Source: Dolomedes plantarius
Taxonomy: Eukaryota > Arthropoda > Arachnida > Araneae > Dolomedidae
Direction of reading: 5' to 3'
NCBI GenBank assembly: GCA_907164885.2
Contig: OU015496.1
Location: 186,953,281-187,017,280 of the forward strand
Length of the DNA: 64,000 nt
Position numbers and translations under genes: made by a program. Positions 12,014-22,619 of this stretch are shown here, piece after piece; position 1 is the first letter of the stretch, and every line of letters starts with the position of its first letter. The notes below the pieces were generated by a model that was not told the DNA's origin, did no database searches, and worked only from the letters and a program-made list of their open reading frames with translations.

Positions 12014-13318
12014 CAGGGTGGCTAATAAATACTGTGACAAATATCGAATCATTTAATTACACACAGATGAAATAGAAAATGGAAAATACAACAATATTAT
12101 GAACATTATACATGAAAGTTTACCATGAAATAATTTTACTATAATCGACCGCCATCTTCATCGATTACTAAAGATAATCTCTTACGCCACTGTCCTATTG
12201 CGGCACGAATCATTTTATGAGGTAATTTGCCCCATTCACTCCGTATGGAAGCTTTGAGGGAGTCCAAACTTCTGTGCTGCTTAGCATTTACTTTAGACTC
12301 TAAAATCCCCCAAATGCAATAGTCTAAAGGATTTAGATCTGGTGAAGAAGGTGACCAATCTTCTTGCTTGATAAACTTCGGGCAATTGGCATGGAGCCAT
12401 TCCTGTGTTGTTTTGGATCGGTGGGACGGTGCAGAATCTTGCTGAAATATCCAATTCTTCTTGGGATACAATCTGTTAGCATGTGGTAATAAACGTGTAG
12501 CCAATACTTCCTGTTTGTAATATTCAGCATTGATTTTTACCCCTTTATCGATGAATTTCGAGGCAGTTTTCCATCTTGTGACACTGCAGCCCAAACCATA
12601 ACAGAATTCTTGTTCTGAAAGCGTTTAACAGTTCGAAGATTTTCTGGTATATCCTCGAAGGTTGCTGAATATACAACACCATTTTTAGCATTATAACATT
12701 GTTCTGTACAAAACAGCTTCTCATCAGAGAAAATAATTTTTTCAACACTTTTGCTACCGTGCCGGTTCAGCAATTTCTTACATCTTTGTAACCTTTTTAC
12801 TATTTGTGCAGTAGTCAAACCTTGAACTTTCCTTTTGCGATAAGGGCGAAAACCCAGGTCTTCATTTATGATAAGTTGCATAGTTCTGCGACTGATGTTC
12901 TCTTCTGCAGCCATTTTATTTGCAGAACGTTGTGGATTTCTTCGTATCTTTTCACGAATTCTTTTGATACGTTCTTTTGTACGAACAATGCGTGGACGAC
13001 CGGACCTTGGTCGATCTTTACAGCTATTGGTATCCAATAATCGATTTATAGTCCTATATATAAACGTCCTATTAAAACCAAGGCATTTTAATTGCTTAAA
13101 TATTTTACCTGCAGAAAATCCGGGAATCAAAAAGCTGTTTAACCATTAACCTTTTGGCTTCCATCTTTAAAAATATTCTACATATTTTACTTTAAACAAA
13201 AATCGTCTGTGTTTACAAAAAGTTGCCAATCACACAAATAGATAGATAAATTGTTTTTCCAAACAATTAAAATTAACTCTTATTTTTTGGAGTGTTACAG
13301 TATTTATTAGCCACCCTG
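12014..13318 (-). mobile_element. DD37D mariner-family transposon (maT-like), 1305 bp
   Basis: The ends are inverted repeats of about 26 bp, identical over CAGGGTGGCTAATAAATAC and beyond with a single mismatch, flanked on both sides by TA (12012-12013 and 13319-13320). The length is right for an autonomous maT-type element. It encodes the transposase relic at 12139-13164 on the minus strand. The near-identical ends and few lesions suggest a relatively young insertion, younger than the surrounding hAT-like shell. Confidence 0.93.
12139..13164 (-). pseudogene. DD37D (maT-like) mariner transposase, two frameshifts
   Basis: The transposase would bind the element ends and catalyse cut-and-paste into TA sites. 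I place the start at the ATG at 13164-13162, reading MEAKRLMVKQLFDS; a 1-bp slip in the CCC near 13122 leads into the long frame starting IPGFSAGKIF. An N-terminal paired-type helix-turn-helix region covers roughly the first 110 residues. The first catalytic Asp is in IIFSDEKLF. A second 1-bp slip near 12577, after QDGKLP, leads to the frame with the second Asp in FQQDSAPSH and the third in SPDLNPLDYCIW. There are 37 residues between the last two Asp residues, the DD37D signature. The stop is at 12139. About 340 residues in total matches the family. Only the two slips keep it from being intact. Confidence 0.9.
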
Positions 13319-13352
13319 TAGAATCGTGTAGTTTCTATCTGATCTGCTCATG

Positions 13353-13380
13353 CGGTGTGAAGTTCCTGAACTTCACACCG
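13353..13380. repeat. Perfect 13-bp hairpin with 2-nt loop
   Basis: CGGTGTGAAGTTC is followed, after CT, by its exact complement. It lies 33 bp beyond the mariner's right end, inside the hAT-like shell, and could be a subterminal palindrome of that shell. Confidence 0.75.
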
Positions 13381-13804
13381 TACGAATCCTTAGAGTGCTT
13401 TATGTTAAAATATCATTCCGTGATTTCATCATTCTTCAATCAGTGTAAATAAGTCATCCTTATTTAGTGTTATTTAGTCTGGTCGTCATTTTGTTAACCG
13501 CTACTAGTCCGACGAAGTTTTACAGCGGAAGAAATACTGGAATTTTTATAATTGGAGCAAAAAAAAGAGGGAACTAATTTTTTCTCTCCCAGTTATAAAA
13601 AAATAGTTTAAATTCGCGGTCGTTTTGAAACGATGAAACCAATATTTTTTTAAACACTTTTGACGTCGCGGACCACTTCTTGGGTTCTCCCGAACCACTG
13701 GTTTATATCATAGTAAAACATATATTCATATACAGTGGTACCTCGACTTACGAGTTTTTCGAGATACGAGCAAGCTTCAGATACCCCACCGCTAGTTTGC
13801 GCAG

Positions 13805-14668
13805 TAGGGATGCGACATCGATAACAAAACATCGATGTTTTAAACATCGATTAAAAACAACGATGTTTTTAAACATCGATATTTAATATTAAAACATCGA
13901 TGCTAATAAAACATCGCCCAAAAACCCTCGATGTTTTTAAACATCGATGTTTTAGAACATCCATTTTTTAAAACTGGTTTAGTAATCTAACATTAATGTT
14001 ACTTTGGTTAGTCGTGGGTAGGAGGGGGGGGGGGTTAATTTTACTCTCTGATTGGGCTGACACAAATGACAAATTTGGTTGCTTTTGCCTTGGGCTACAT
14101 TTATGACTCTAAATTCTCGTTGTAAATACCGCCATGTTTTTCCTTGAAATGTCCAGATAAATTCGTGGTATTGCCAGAAGTTTTGAGGGACTTCAGGCAA
14201 ATATTGCATTTTGCCAATTTGTCAGAGGTTTTGTAAAAATATTTCCAAGTGGTACTTTTGGGAGGCATCTTACTAATAATACTAACGTCAACTTATATAA
14301 AACCAGAACAAAACAAAAACTTAAATGGCTGCTCTCGTATATATACTATTTGTAAAATAAAACCCCATGGAAGGTTCTGGAGTGTCAGGAACATTCCAAG
14401 CGCTCTGATTGGTTCATTGGTTGTTGACTGCCATTTGTCTGTTTGCTAGGGAATCGTTCCCCCTTTTGTATTCGACCTTTTCAGAATTCAGACTTACATT
14501 TACTGAGTGTGAAAATTATGCTACGTGGTAATTTTTTTATTATGGTACTTTTTCATTTAAAGAAAACATCGAGACAACGTAAAACATCGAGCACAAAACA
14601 TCGATGTAAAAAAACATCGGCTTCAATAAATCGATGTTTAAAACATCGACATCGATGTCGCATCCCTA
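13805..14668 (-). mobile_element. hAT element with ATCGATGT subterminal repeats
   Basis: The ends TAGGGATGCGACATCGAT and ATCGATGTCGCATCCCTA are exact inverses. The flanks carry the exact 8-bp duplication TTGCGCAG (13797-13804 and 14669-14676). Both subterminal zones (13819-13965 and 14565-14655) contain many copies of AACATCGATGTTT, probably transposase-binding sites. The centre holds a short ORF for a BED zinc finger at 14101-14268. The element is probably an internally deleted copy of an autonomous hAT. Confidence 0.93.
14101..14268 (-). CDS. BED-type zinc finger, 55 residues, N-terminus of a hAT transposase
   Basis: The ORF starts at the ATG at 14268-14266 and stops at TAA 14103-14101, giving 55 residues. 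It begins MPPKSTTWKYF and shows the BED order: aromatic W8 and Y10/F11, then C21-x2-C24, and a C-terminal H40-x4-H45 with the surrounding NLSGHFKEKHG. BED fingers are the N-terminal DNA-binding domain of many hAT transposases. The stop falls just after the finger (NENLES), and downstream sequence shows no catalytic domain, so this is either the first exon or the surviving end of a deleted transposase. The finger itself is intact: all four zinc ligands and the aromatic signature are present. It could give a DNA-binding-only product competing for the ATCGATGT repeats, but expression is unknown. It is too short for usual ORF filters. Confidence 0.8.
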   Translation of the reverse strand: MPPKSTTWKYFYKTSDKLAKCNICLKSLKTSGNTTNLSGHFKEKHGGIYNENLES

Positions 14669-15414
14669 TTGCGCAGCGAACGCCATGTTAGGTGCTCATC
14701 AAATGAGAACACGAGAAGCATATAATATTTACAACCTTTATGTACAATTATTATGCAGTTGTATACATATTATTCTAAGACTACTATCCAGTCTTAAACC
14801 TGCTCTGTCCACACTTGAGTCGCCCTTCGAAACCGAACAGCGTCCAACCTTTCTCACAGAGAAATAACTTCAATTCCCTCCCCACACTGGAACCCCCACA
14901 GGGTCTAGGGAATGGAATGACCTTGGTCAAAAATCAACGAATAAGATTTAATTATTCAGTTCAGCCTTTCTCCTCCTCTTCCATCAGCATCTTCAAATAT
15001 GATCTGCAAGGTTAATGTTCTACATTACATTTAATAAAACAAGTTTATTGTAATACATTCTATTGTATTGCGTTTTTATATAATGTTCATCATTTATAAG
15101 CACATTTGTCTTATTTAAAAACATGTAACCAAAAATTTCTGTTTTTGGGGAGCCCGGAACGAATTAATGGAATTTCCATTCATTTCAATCGGGAAAATTG
15201 ATTCGAGATAGGAGTATTTCGAGTTACGAGCTCCGTCATGGAACGAATTGAACTCGTAAGTCGAGGTACCACTGTATATTCTTTTTCTGTTACAGCTGTT
15301 TAACACAGCTTCAATAGAATATAAAATATATCACAAAAATGTGAATCGTCTTAAAAATTAGAAGACCAGAAATTTTCAGGAATCTGTTTGATCACTGTCA
15401 CTAAGCCCGTCTGC

Positions 15415-15559
15415 ACACGAAGCAACTCAAAAGAAACTGATAACTGACTCAAATCACAAACCACTCCGTGATGAGTCGCAACCTATGTAATTGAATGGAG
15501 CCACGCACACGGCGCAACTGGTTACAAACCCGTGGGAGTTGCTCCATGTGCAGACGGCC
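15415..15559. mobile_element. Harbinger-like MITE, 145 bp
   Basis: The ends GCCCGTCTGCACACGAAG and the inverse of GGCCGTCTGCACATGGAG form inverted repeats of about 24 bp ending in AGCAACTC. It is flanked by TAA at 15412-15414 and 15560-15562, the 3-bp target type of PIF/Harbinger elements. The left half matches the truncated copy at 1-81. Confidence 0.8.
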
Positions 15560-15562
15560 TAA

Positions 15563-15896
15563 TAATCAGTTTTTAAAAAAAAATAAGAATCGTTTGAAAT
15601 CATGAGAGTAAAGAAACGTGTCTTTTAAAATGCAAAATCATAATTTTTGAGGGATTTGTTAACTAGCATGTGTTTCATAGGTAAATGCAAGTGGTTAATT
15701 AAAGCTAAGTGGGTTAATGGACGCTAAGTAGTTAATTAACGCTAAGTGAAACATTGAATTACTGACGTCTACCGTTACAAACTAAAATTGTTTTTTGGAA
15801 AAACTTTTTTTTTTAAAAGCGCTTTGCATTTTAATGATCTGTTCTCCAGTGCTGAGAAAAGAAATTAAAAAATAGATATTTGTTAATTTGTAATTA
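15563..15896. other. No gene; short tandem motif
   Basis: Three imperfect copies of GCTAAGTGGTTAAT(T/G) lie at about 15690-15750. Nothing else is recognised. Confidence 0.5.
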
Positions 15897-16065
15897 CAGT
15901 CAAACCCCGTTATAGCGAACCCGGTATATAACGAACTCCCGGATATAACTAACGAAAATTTTGGTCCCGCCGTTTTCCTGTTGTATTTAATGCAAATTTA
16001 TCCTTTTATAGCGAACCTCCAAAATCTTAAGAATCGGCTATAACGAACCTTTTTTTCCGCCGAAT
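15897..16065 (+). mobile_element. Left part of a pogo-like MITE
   Basis: It starts TA then CAGTCAAACCCCGTTATAG and matches the complete MITE at 23398-23727 in its left half, then breaks off before a fragment of repeat A (16079-16163). Confidence 0.8.
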
Positions 16066-16078
16066 ACTGAATTTTTTT

Positions 16079-16163
16079 TCAAAATTTCAGCCCTTTAGGT
16101 CCAGCGGTTTGGTCTGTGCTTTATCTGTCAGTCAGTCACGGAACTGTTTTATATACTATATAG
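16079..16163 (+). repeat. 3' fragment of repeat A
   Basis: It carries only the last 85 bp of repeat A (from AATTTCAGCCCTTTAGG through the TCAG repeats to ATATACTATATAG), directly head-to-tail with the full copy that follows. Confidence 0.85.
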
Positions 16164-16164
16164 A

Positions 16165-16874
16165 CTAGCTGAAAACCCGGGCTTCGCTACGGAGTACATT
16201 CAAATTAAATACAACGGTCAACGTATGCTATTTATGCCAAAAAATAAATATATATTTATAATAAATGCGATGATCAATGTATACAATTGATGTAAAATAT
16301 ATATCTATCTATCTATATATATATATTTATAAAAAAATCGTAAGGGATATGCATTTTTTTTTGGATAATATCCAATCGTCTGCTGCATTAGAAAGAGAAA
16401 AAAATATTTTTTTTTGTCTATTTAGTTGTTACGCACGTGACGATAAATTTATTGAAAGTACCAGAAAAATAAATCACGTGATCGGCATTTAATAAATTAA
16501 ATTCTAAAAATTAATCTTTAAAAATTCACCAAAAATCAGGAAATGGAGGTAAAAATTCGAAAAAAATTTCATTTTGAAGGAATTTTTATGATCTTTCTCG
16601 TGATATAAATTTTATAACCCTCAATGTATTATTTTAAATGCAAACGTAAAAAAAGTTACAAAAACAGCTTAAAAATTTAATTTTAAAAAAATCTAAGAAG
16701 AATTTTTGAAAAATCTTTCTTAGTGCACCCCTACACTATTAGAAGAACCGCCATGCAAAATTTCAGCCCTTTAGGTCCAGCGGTTTGGTCTGTGCGTTGT
16801 ATGTCAGTCAGTCAGTCAGTCAGTCAGTCAGTGAATGAATGAGTCAGTTACGGAACTGTTTTATATATATAGAT
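16165..16874 (+). repeat. Dispersed repeat A, copy 2
   Basis: A full-length copy from CTAGCTGAAAACCCGGGC to ACGGAACTGTTTTATATA. It includes a (GTCA)n tract of about seven units at 16803-16832 and is very similar to the copy at 36595-38940. No coding capacity is seen. Confidence 0.9.
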
Positions 16875-16902
16875 TATACTCAGTAAGAATCTTAAAAATT
16901 TA

Positions 16903-16904
<2 letters not shown>

Positions 16905-16940
<36 letters not shown>
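16905..16940. repeat. (TA)n microsatellite
   Basis: An uninterrupted dinucleotide tract just after repeat A. Confidence 0.95.
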
Positions 16941-16943
<3 letters not shown>

Positions 16944-17478
16944 ATAAGAGGTGCCAAAGTTTTAGATATCTCAAAAATAAACAAATAAAGCTATGAAATG
17001 TTGCGCATATGCAATTTACAACTCTGCGAATCATTTCATTCTGTGATTCATAATACTGCGCTCATTTTGTCTCTTTTCCCATTTATGGCGCATCGCCATT
17101 GTTCTCATTTTTCTTCTTTTTCTGCGAAAGCGAGCACAGGTGTTCTCGCTTTGTATGCACACATTTCGATTCGAAAAACCGCGTGTTGGCGAGACCGCTG
17201 GAATAATAGGCCGACATTGGCAACTCTCTGCTCATGCATCAGCTTCAGACATTTTCCTCATTTACAGCAACTCTCGAAACTCTTAAATACTATTGTTTTA
17301 AAGTCCTTCGCAAGTGAAGTTTGGCAACACTTGGGTGCAATTCGTACGTGGGCTTATCTCTACGAAATTGTGAAATTTTTAACAATTTTCAAGACTGCAT
17401 TCTGTAGTCAAAATTATAGTTATCCTGTGCGTTTTGCTGATCTTTTCAACAATGAGTTATCCACAAAGGAAAATTTAA
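16941..17478 (+). other. 5' flank of the BEL/Pao relic; 176-codon ORF of unknown meaning
   Basis: An open frame at 16998-17528 runs for 176 codons with many Cys, His and Ser residues, but no domain is recognisable. It overlaps the BEL/Pao relic in another frame. It may be leader or LTR sequence of that retroelement joined to the end of pol by an internal deletion. A promoter or a real protein cannot be supported. Confidence 0.4.
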
Positions 17479-17814
17479 ATCGCAGAAAATTGTACCAATC
17501 TAGAACTTTTGAAGCAAATTTGGCGTAAATGGAAGGAAAATTATCTGCTTCAATTAAGAAATGCCCATAACTTTATAGATCCTTCTCCGAAAGATAATTT
17601 AAAGGAAGGTGATGTGGTCTTGTTGGGAGGGTCAGCGAAATCTAAATTACTTTGGCCTTTAGGCATCATCGATGAAGTATTCGTAGGTCGTGATGGAAAC
17701 GTAAGATGTTGTCTAGTTCGTACTTTAAGATTCCAATATAAACGTCCCATACAACTTATTTATCCTCTTGAATTAAATGATTGTTTTTATATATACTTTA
17801 ATAACTTTTCTTAG
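17479..17814 (+). pseudogene. BEL/Pao retrotransposon, C-terminal end of Pol (DUF5641-like)
   Basis: The frame is open from 17479 (after a TAA) to the stop at 17812-17814, about 111 codons. It carries the order typical of the last domain of BEL/Pao integrase polyproteins: IWRKWKENYLLQLR, then LKEGDVVLL, then LWPLGIIDEVFVGRDG, then VRTLRFQYKRPIQLIYPLEL. Reverse transcriptase, RNase H and integrase core are missing, so the left side is truncated. The stop is about 195 bp before a plausible LTR start (TGTTCACGGTGGGG at 18009), as expected for the 3' end of such an element. There is no catalytic activity in this fragment. Confidence 0.85.
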
Positions 17815-18008
17815 ATTATGAAAATTTTAAATTTGTTTTGAAGAACTGTGAACATAAATTTAGGTCTTCTTTTGGCAGTAAGTTTACAATAATATATGTT
17901 CTTGTATTGATGTAAATTCGAATATTTGTATTGTATTTTGAGTGTTAGTGACATTTTTATTAAGTGGTTTATATACCCTACATATTGTGTAATTAGAGGT
18001 GAACATTT

Positions 18009-18183
18009 TGTTCACGGTGGGGTGTGTAGAAAATTGTATCGAGGGGGCGCTGCGACGCCGGTAGAGAGGGAGGAGTTTGCGCTTCTCAGTTCGCTCCTCG
18101 CCCTCGTAAAAAGGGTCATGTACCCCCCCCCCCCCCAGTTGGAACCCCTATCTGGGGAAGCATTTCTTTCTATATATGTTTTA
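18009..18183 (+). mobile_element. Probable BEL/Pao 3' LTR start
   Basis: TGTTCACGGTGGGGTG begins a less AT-rich block (GGGGGCGCTGCGACGCCGG, then CTTCTCAGTTCGCTCCTCG). A 14-bp C-run follows at about 18123. Repeat A copy 3 interrupts at 18184; sequence after it contains AATAAA at about 19054, so the LTR may resume at 19038. No second LTR was found for confirmation. Confidence 0.5.
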
Positions 18184-19037
<854 letters not shown>

Positions 19038-19100
19038 CAATTTTTAACTGTTACAATAAACCAAAAAGCCCAATCTTCGTTGTTGTCCATCTGTAGTGGT

Positions 19101-19486
19101 TCGTCATAAATTCGAAACCTTCCATTTCGACTTAGAATAGTCTTTGAAGTTTTTGTTATGTGTGTTTTGGGTTATTACACGTTTTGCGTTCCCGTCTGCG
19201 TCCGGGGCTGTTCCCTCTCTACTTTTGCCGAAGTTATATAGAACAGCGATTGGTTTAATGCAGGAGTGAAGAACTTTTTTCGCCGCAAGCCGTAAAATAA
19301 AAAATACTTCTGGAGGCGTTGATACGTAGACTAGTTTATAAATTGTAAGAAAAGGCGAATTTAAATTTGTGTTAATTAAAACATTTTTACGTGATATTTA
19401 CAGAAGATAATTAACATAAATTTAATAATGTATGTCCCGTAAAATGTACAATAAAAATGTTCTTGTTTGCCGATGCGGGGGGCATT
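19101..19486. other. No gene recognised
   Basis: A moderately GC-rich stretch at 19180-19230 may belong to the LTR discussed above. A GCAGGAGTGAAGAAC string at about 19260 resembles a hAT end, but no partner was found. Confidence 0.4.
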
Positions 19487-19795
19487 TGACAATGAAGATA
19501 TTCGCCCTTTAACCACCAGAATCGTCGGTTGTTTTCAATGGGGGCACCATATAGAAGAACCAACACCCCTAGTGTCCCCTCAATTTTGATAGAGCACCAT
19601 CAGGGATGACATCTGAGGGGATCGTACCTTCTCCCACTCACTCTGACCTCATAGACGGACTTTCTGGTCTACAGATTTAACGTGCCCATATCCGGCCTAG
19701 ACATAAATGTATTTAATGGTGGCGTCGGGATTTAAACTGAGCACTCCCAGTCCGCAGCCCAACGTGCTACCACTGGGCTACCTTGGACCTATATA
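19487..19795 (-). mobile_element. tRNA-derived SINE (family alpha)
   Basis: On the minus strand the head reads TAGCCCAGTGGTAGCACG (A-box) and CAGTTTAAATCCCG (B-box). The body ends with ATATGGTGCCCCCATTG, the 3' module shared with the SINEs at 1768, 50391 and 51626. The head differs from those copies. Confidence 0.75.
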
Positions 19796-20238
19796 TACAA
19801 TAAAAATTACTGACAATGGACTAGTGATTTATTTTTTTGTTTCACACATCCAATGTCAAACAAATTATATCAGACTTTTGTGTAGCTCCTTTGTGCATGA
19901 TTTTCGCCAAAAATGTTCATCTATCACTATATTTTTGAAATTATCTTTTATCAGTTACCTAATTTATTTCTTTTAATTTATTCTTAAAATAAAGCTCCAG
20001 CCCACATAAAACGCGCGGCAACGACTGTCAGAACAGCATAACTGGTTTTTTAGAGCAAATGAAGTTTTGAAGTTTAGGATTTCGAGTGGTCACTTTTTTC
20101 TACTTCCACATTTTTATCACACATGTCCGATAATCGCTCGCATTCCCTTTCTCCAGATCATTTCTCTATTTCACAATCGTTTGCTTTCATACAGAAATGC
20201 ACTGAAAATTTATTAATTGCCTTTTAAGGTCTTTGATG
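19796..20238. other. No gene recognised
   Basis: AT-rich sequence with short ORFs only. Confidence 0.5.
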
Positions 20239-21429
20239 CAGGGTGCGGCAGAATGGACTCCCACATTTCTGAAGTTCACTGAGTGATAGAGGTAGTGCTG
20301 CGCGGGAAGTGGCAACATTTCGAATGGATTTTTTAGTTGTCAGTAGACACCATGAGTTGGTCCAGTGAACATCGCTGTTTCGCTATCGAAGCCTTCTTTA
20401 AATCAACGATTCTGTGGCTACGACACAGAAGGCGTTTAGGACGGACTCTATGTGTTGGAAAACGTACTCTAAAACCTCCAAGCAGGCTATCTCCATTTCT
20501 ACCGTGGCAAAAAAAAGAGGAAGTCCAGAACGGAACAAGAAACATTTTCAGTTGATGCGCGGAAGCTATAAAGCTTGGAGGGGTTTTGTCCTTGTATCAG
20601 TTAACTAGGAACGATTCTTTGTAATTAATTAGTTTGTAGTTCGTGTTGTTCAATTAAATGAAGTGTGTTAAAATCGTAGAATATTATTCACTGATCATCA
20701 GCCATTAACTCCTTAGCACAAGTTTCTATAGGCTGCGTCTTAAACTCCTCGAAGAACCTTTGTCGAAATCTCTTGCATACAAATTGGATGATATTTTATC
20801 TTTGTGGACTGTAGTTTTTTGTTTGTTTCGTAATAATTTCTTCTAATCTTAATCTAGAGGCAACTATATTAATTCGATTCACTAGTTATAGAAACACACT
20901 AGACTTTTTCAACGGACACCATAGTTCTTCATTTATTGTACGGAGAGGTCCTTTTTTACGACTTTATTCACTGGTTCTCCATAGGCAACTGAGCTAACAG
21001 TTGCCAAGGATTGGCGGGAAGACGGTAGCCAGTGATCACGCAGGAGTGCCAACACAAATGAAGTAAACAAGGTAAGAGTTTATCCTACCTTTGATATCAA
21101 CTATAACTTATGCATTGTAGAATTATAGAACACTATGCAACGGATGCCGTTCCTGATCGAAAAACAATCATGCGATAGTTTTACACCTGAGAACAAGTAT
21201 TACCAAGGAAACCAAGTGATAGTCATGCGAACATTAGAACACCTGAAAGATGGGAAGTTTTAAAGAACGGCTTCGGCAGTGCTTGACAAACCTGAGTGAT
21301 GTTATTTTCAAAACCTAATGGGGGAAAAACTAGATTTTCCGAAATTATAAAGCTTTTTTTCTGTAAATTGTTTTGTTCACTTTTTATTATTCTTTGAAAT
21401 GTGGAAGTCTATTCTGCCGCTGCCTTTAT
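20239..21429 (+). mobile_element. Mariner-type element with DUF4817-like transposase, decayed
   Basis: The left end CAGGGTGCGGCAGAATGG and the inverse of the right end (AGGCAGCGGCAGAATAG) share GCGGCAGAAT followed by GACT(C/T)CCACATTTC. The exact termini and target duplication are unclear. Between the N-terminal transposase relic and the right end (20610-21380) there is foreign AT-rich sequence, so the catalytic part is lost. Confidence 0.7.
20352..20560 (+). pseudogene. N-terminal fragment of a mariner-type (DUF4817) transposase
   Basis: The start reads MSWSSEHRCFAIEAFFKS, the characteristic beginning of this transposase group. A frameshift then leads to DSVATTQKAFRTDSMCWK in the next frame, which matches the helix-turn-helix region of the family. 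The following TYSKT...AKKRGSPERNKKHF part corresponds to the second half of the DNA-binding domain with an internal deletion. No DDE residues remain. The ATG lies about 110 bp inside the left terminal repeat, as expected. Confidence 0.75.
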
Positions 21430-21469
21430 TTAATCATTGAAAAATTGGCCATCCGAGTGCCAAGAAGTA

Positions 21470-21526
21470 CCGTAAAATCTTGAGTATAATAGATACATCC
21501 TCATTGCACAAATGAGGATGCATAGA
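21470..21526 (+). mobile_element. Terminal fragment of a pogo-like MITE
   Basis: It starts after TA with CCGTAAAATCTTGAGTATAA, the same terminus as the element at 22860-24861. It also contains a small hairpin (CATCCTCATT with AATGAGGATG). Only the first 57 bp are present. Confidence 0.75.
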
Positions 21527-21677
21527 GCAGTGCTCCGCAACCGTTGTGCCGTGGCACACTAGTGTGCCGCGAGGTGATCTTGACTGTGCCGCGGTGATTT
21601 TATCGATTATGATAATAAAAAAAATTAACCACCGCATTAAATAGAAATTTTTCTAAGTAAAATATTCCTCTAACTTT
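21527..21677 (+). mobile_element. Left end of a hAT-like element
   Basis: CAGTGCTCCGCAACCG near 21527 and the GTGCCGTGGCACAC / GTGCCGCG blocks are of hAT subterminal type. They precede the hAT C-terminal relic at 21678-21965 and may be the 5' end of the same deleted copy. Confidence 0.5.
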
Positions 21678-21965
21678 TTGTTAATATGTAATTTTTCTGG
21701 GTCGAAATTATACAAAAACAAAAACATGTTGTTAGCCAGCATACATTGTATGTATCCTCGAGCGTCATATTTCTGGATTTCAGTTAAGAAAGAATATCCA
21801 AAAATTTCTGACAAGGCCATTGCAATTTTGCTCCCATTTTCTACGACATACTTATGCGAACAAAGTTTTTCGACTCTGGTTCTAATTGAAAATTACAAAC
21901 GATCCTATTTAAAGGATCTCGACCATGAACTGTAGCTCTTTCTATTATAGAACCAAATATAAAAC
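21678..21965 (+). pseudogene. hAT transposase C-terminal dimerisation domain relic
   Basis: The region homologous to hAT proteins starts at about 21758 with RASYFWISVKKEYPKIS and continues AIAILLPFSTTYLCEQSFS, the conserved dimerisation block of hAT transposases of the ZBED5/FAM200 type. The frame is closed after DLDHEL at 21935; a 1-bp shift continues with VALSIIEPNIK, the expected next conserved segment. The catalytic core and BED finger are absent. It lies in the same orientation as the hAT left end at 21527, so the two probably derive from one internally deleted copy. Confidence 0.85.
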
Positions 21966-22379
21966 GTGCAAATATGAAATGCATATTTATCAAAACAATC
22001 TCAAATATCTCATTAATAAATTTGTTATGTTTAAATTAACTTTGATTTATTAGGCTTACGTAAAGACCAAAAAAAAAAAAAAAACAAATTTTAATATAAA
22101 AATTTAAAGAGAATTTTTTTACTTGTAAACTATAATTTTATGTTTGTTCTTGTGTTGGTGTACAGTTCAAAATGATTTATATAAAACTTAAATGATTATA
22201 ATTATCTTGATACATAGAGCTATTTTGTTGTGTTTTTTATCTAATAAAAACATATACATATTTATTGTATGTTAATACAGTTTTTTCAAATATTAATTCA
22301 TTAATTAAATTTAATTAATCAATTTTAGTTTTAGACCTAGAGCGTCTCTTGCTCTTGAATAGTAATTTCCCTCTTGTTA
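21966..22379. other. No gene recognised
   Basis: Very AT-rich sequence, likely the 3' untranslated remainder of the hAT copy. No terminal repeat was identified. Confidence 0.4.
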
Positions 22380-22600
22380 CTGTGTAAACGGTAGCACTGC
22401 GGTATCGCGGACTTCTCCCGTCCTGTAGGTTGCGAGATCGAATCTCAAACCTGACAAACTTTTTCTCTCTCTTTCCCCCCCCCCTCTCGCACAGTAGGCA
22501 AGGTTCTGGCAGGCAATCCTTTTTTTCAATTCCTTCTATTAGTTCACACTCAAATTTTTCTTTGTTGACCTAAGTAGGAATTGACTTAAAAAAAAATTTT
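22380..22600 (+). mobile_element. Possible tRNA-derived SINE, diverged
   Basis: TGTAAACGGTAGCACTGCGG resembles an A-box and GAGATCGAATCTC at about 22432 a B-box, at the right spacing. A C-run follows, then AT-rich tail sequence. No second copy of this head is present in the window. Confidence 0.45.
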
Positions 22601-22619
22601 TCTATATATTACTTGTTTC

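Larger units (their letters stand above)
10958..13700. mobile_element. hAT-like shell enclosing a mariner element
   Basis: The left end CAGTGGTTCCTAACC at 10958 and the inverted right end GAACCACTG at 13700 are hAT-type termini, and the adjoining GGACCAC/GGGGACC blocks fit. The possible target duplications are GGTTAGAT and GTTTATAT (6 of 8). The interior (11000-12011 and 13321-13660) has no recognised transposase; a 70-codon minus ORF at 11538-11750 shows no domain. The DD37D mariner at 12014-13318 was inserted later. Confidence 0.5.
13733..15274. mobile_element. Tigger/pogo-like element enclosing a hAT element
   Basis: The left end CAGTGGTACCTCGACTTACG and the exact inverse at 15255-15274 are Tigger-type termini, flanked by TA (13731-13732 and 15275-15276). 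The subterminal parts (TTTCGAGATACGAG and its inverse with GATTCGAGATAGGAG) extend the similarity. No transposase is recognised in the remaining interior (14677-15170). The hAT element at 13805-14668 inserted into its left part. Confidence 0.85.
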
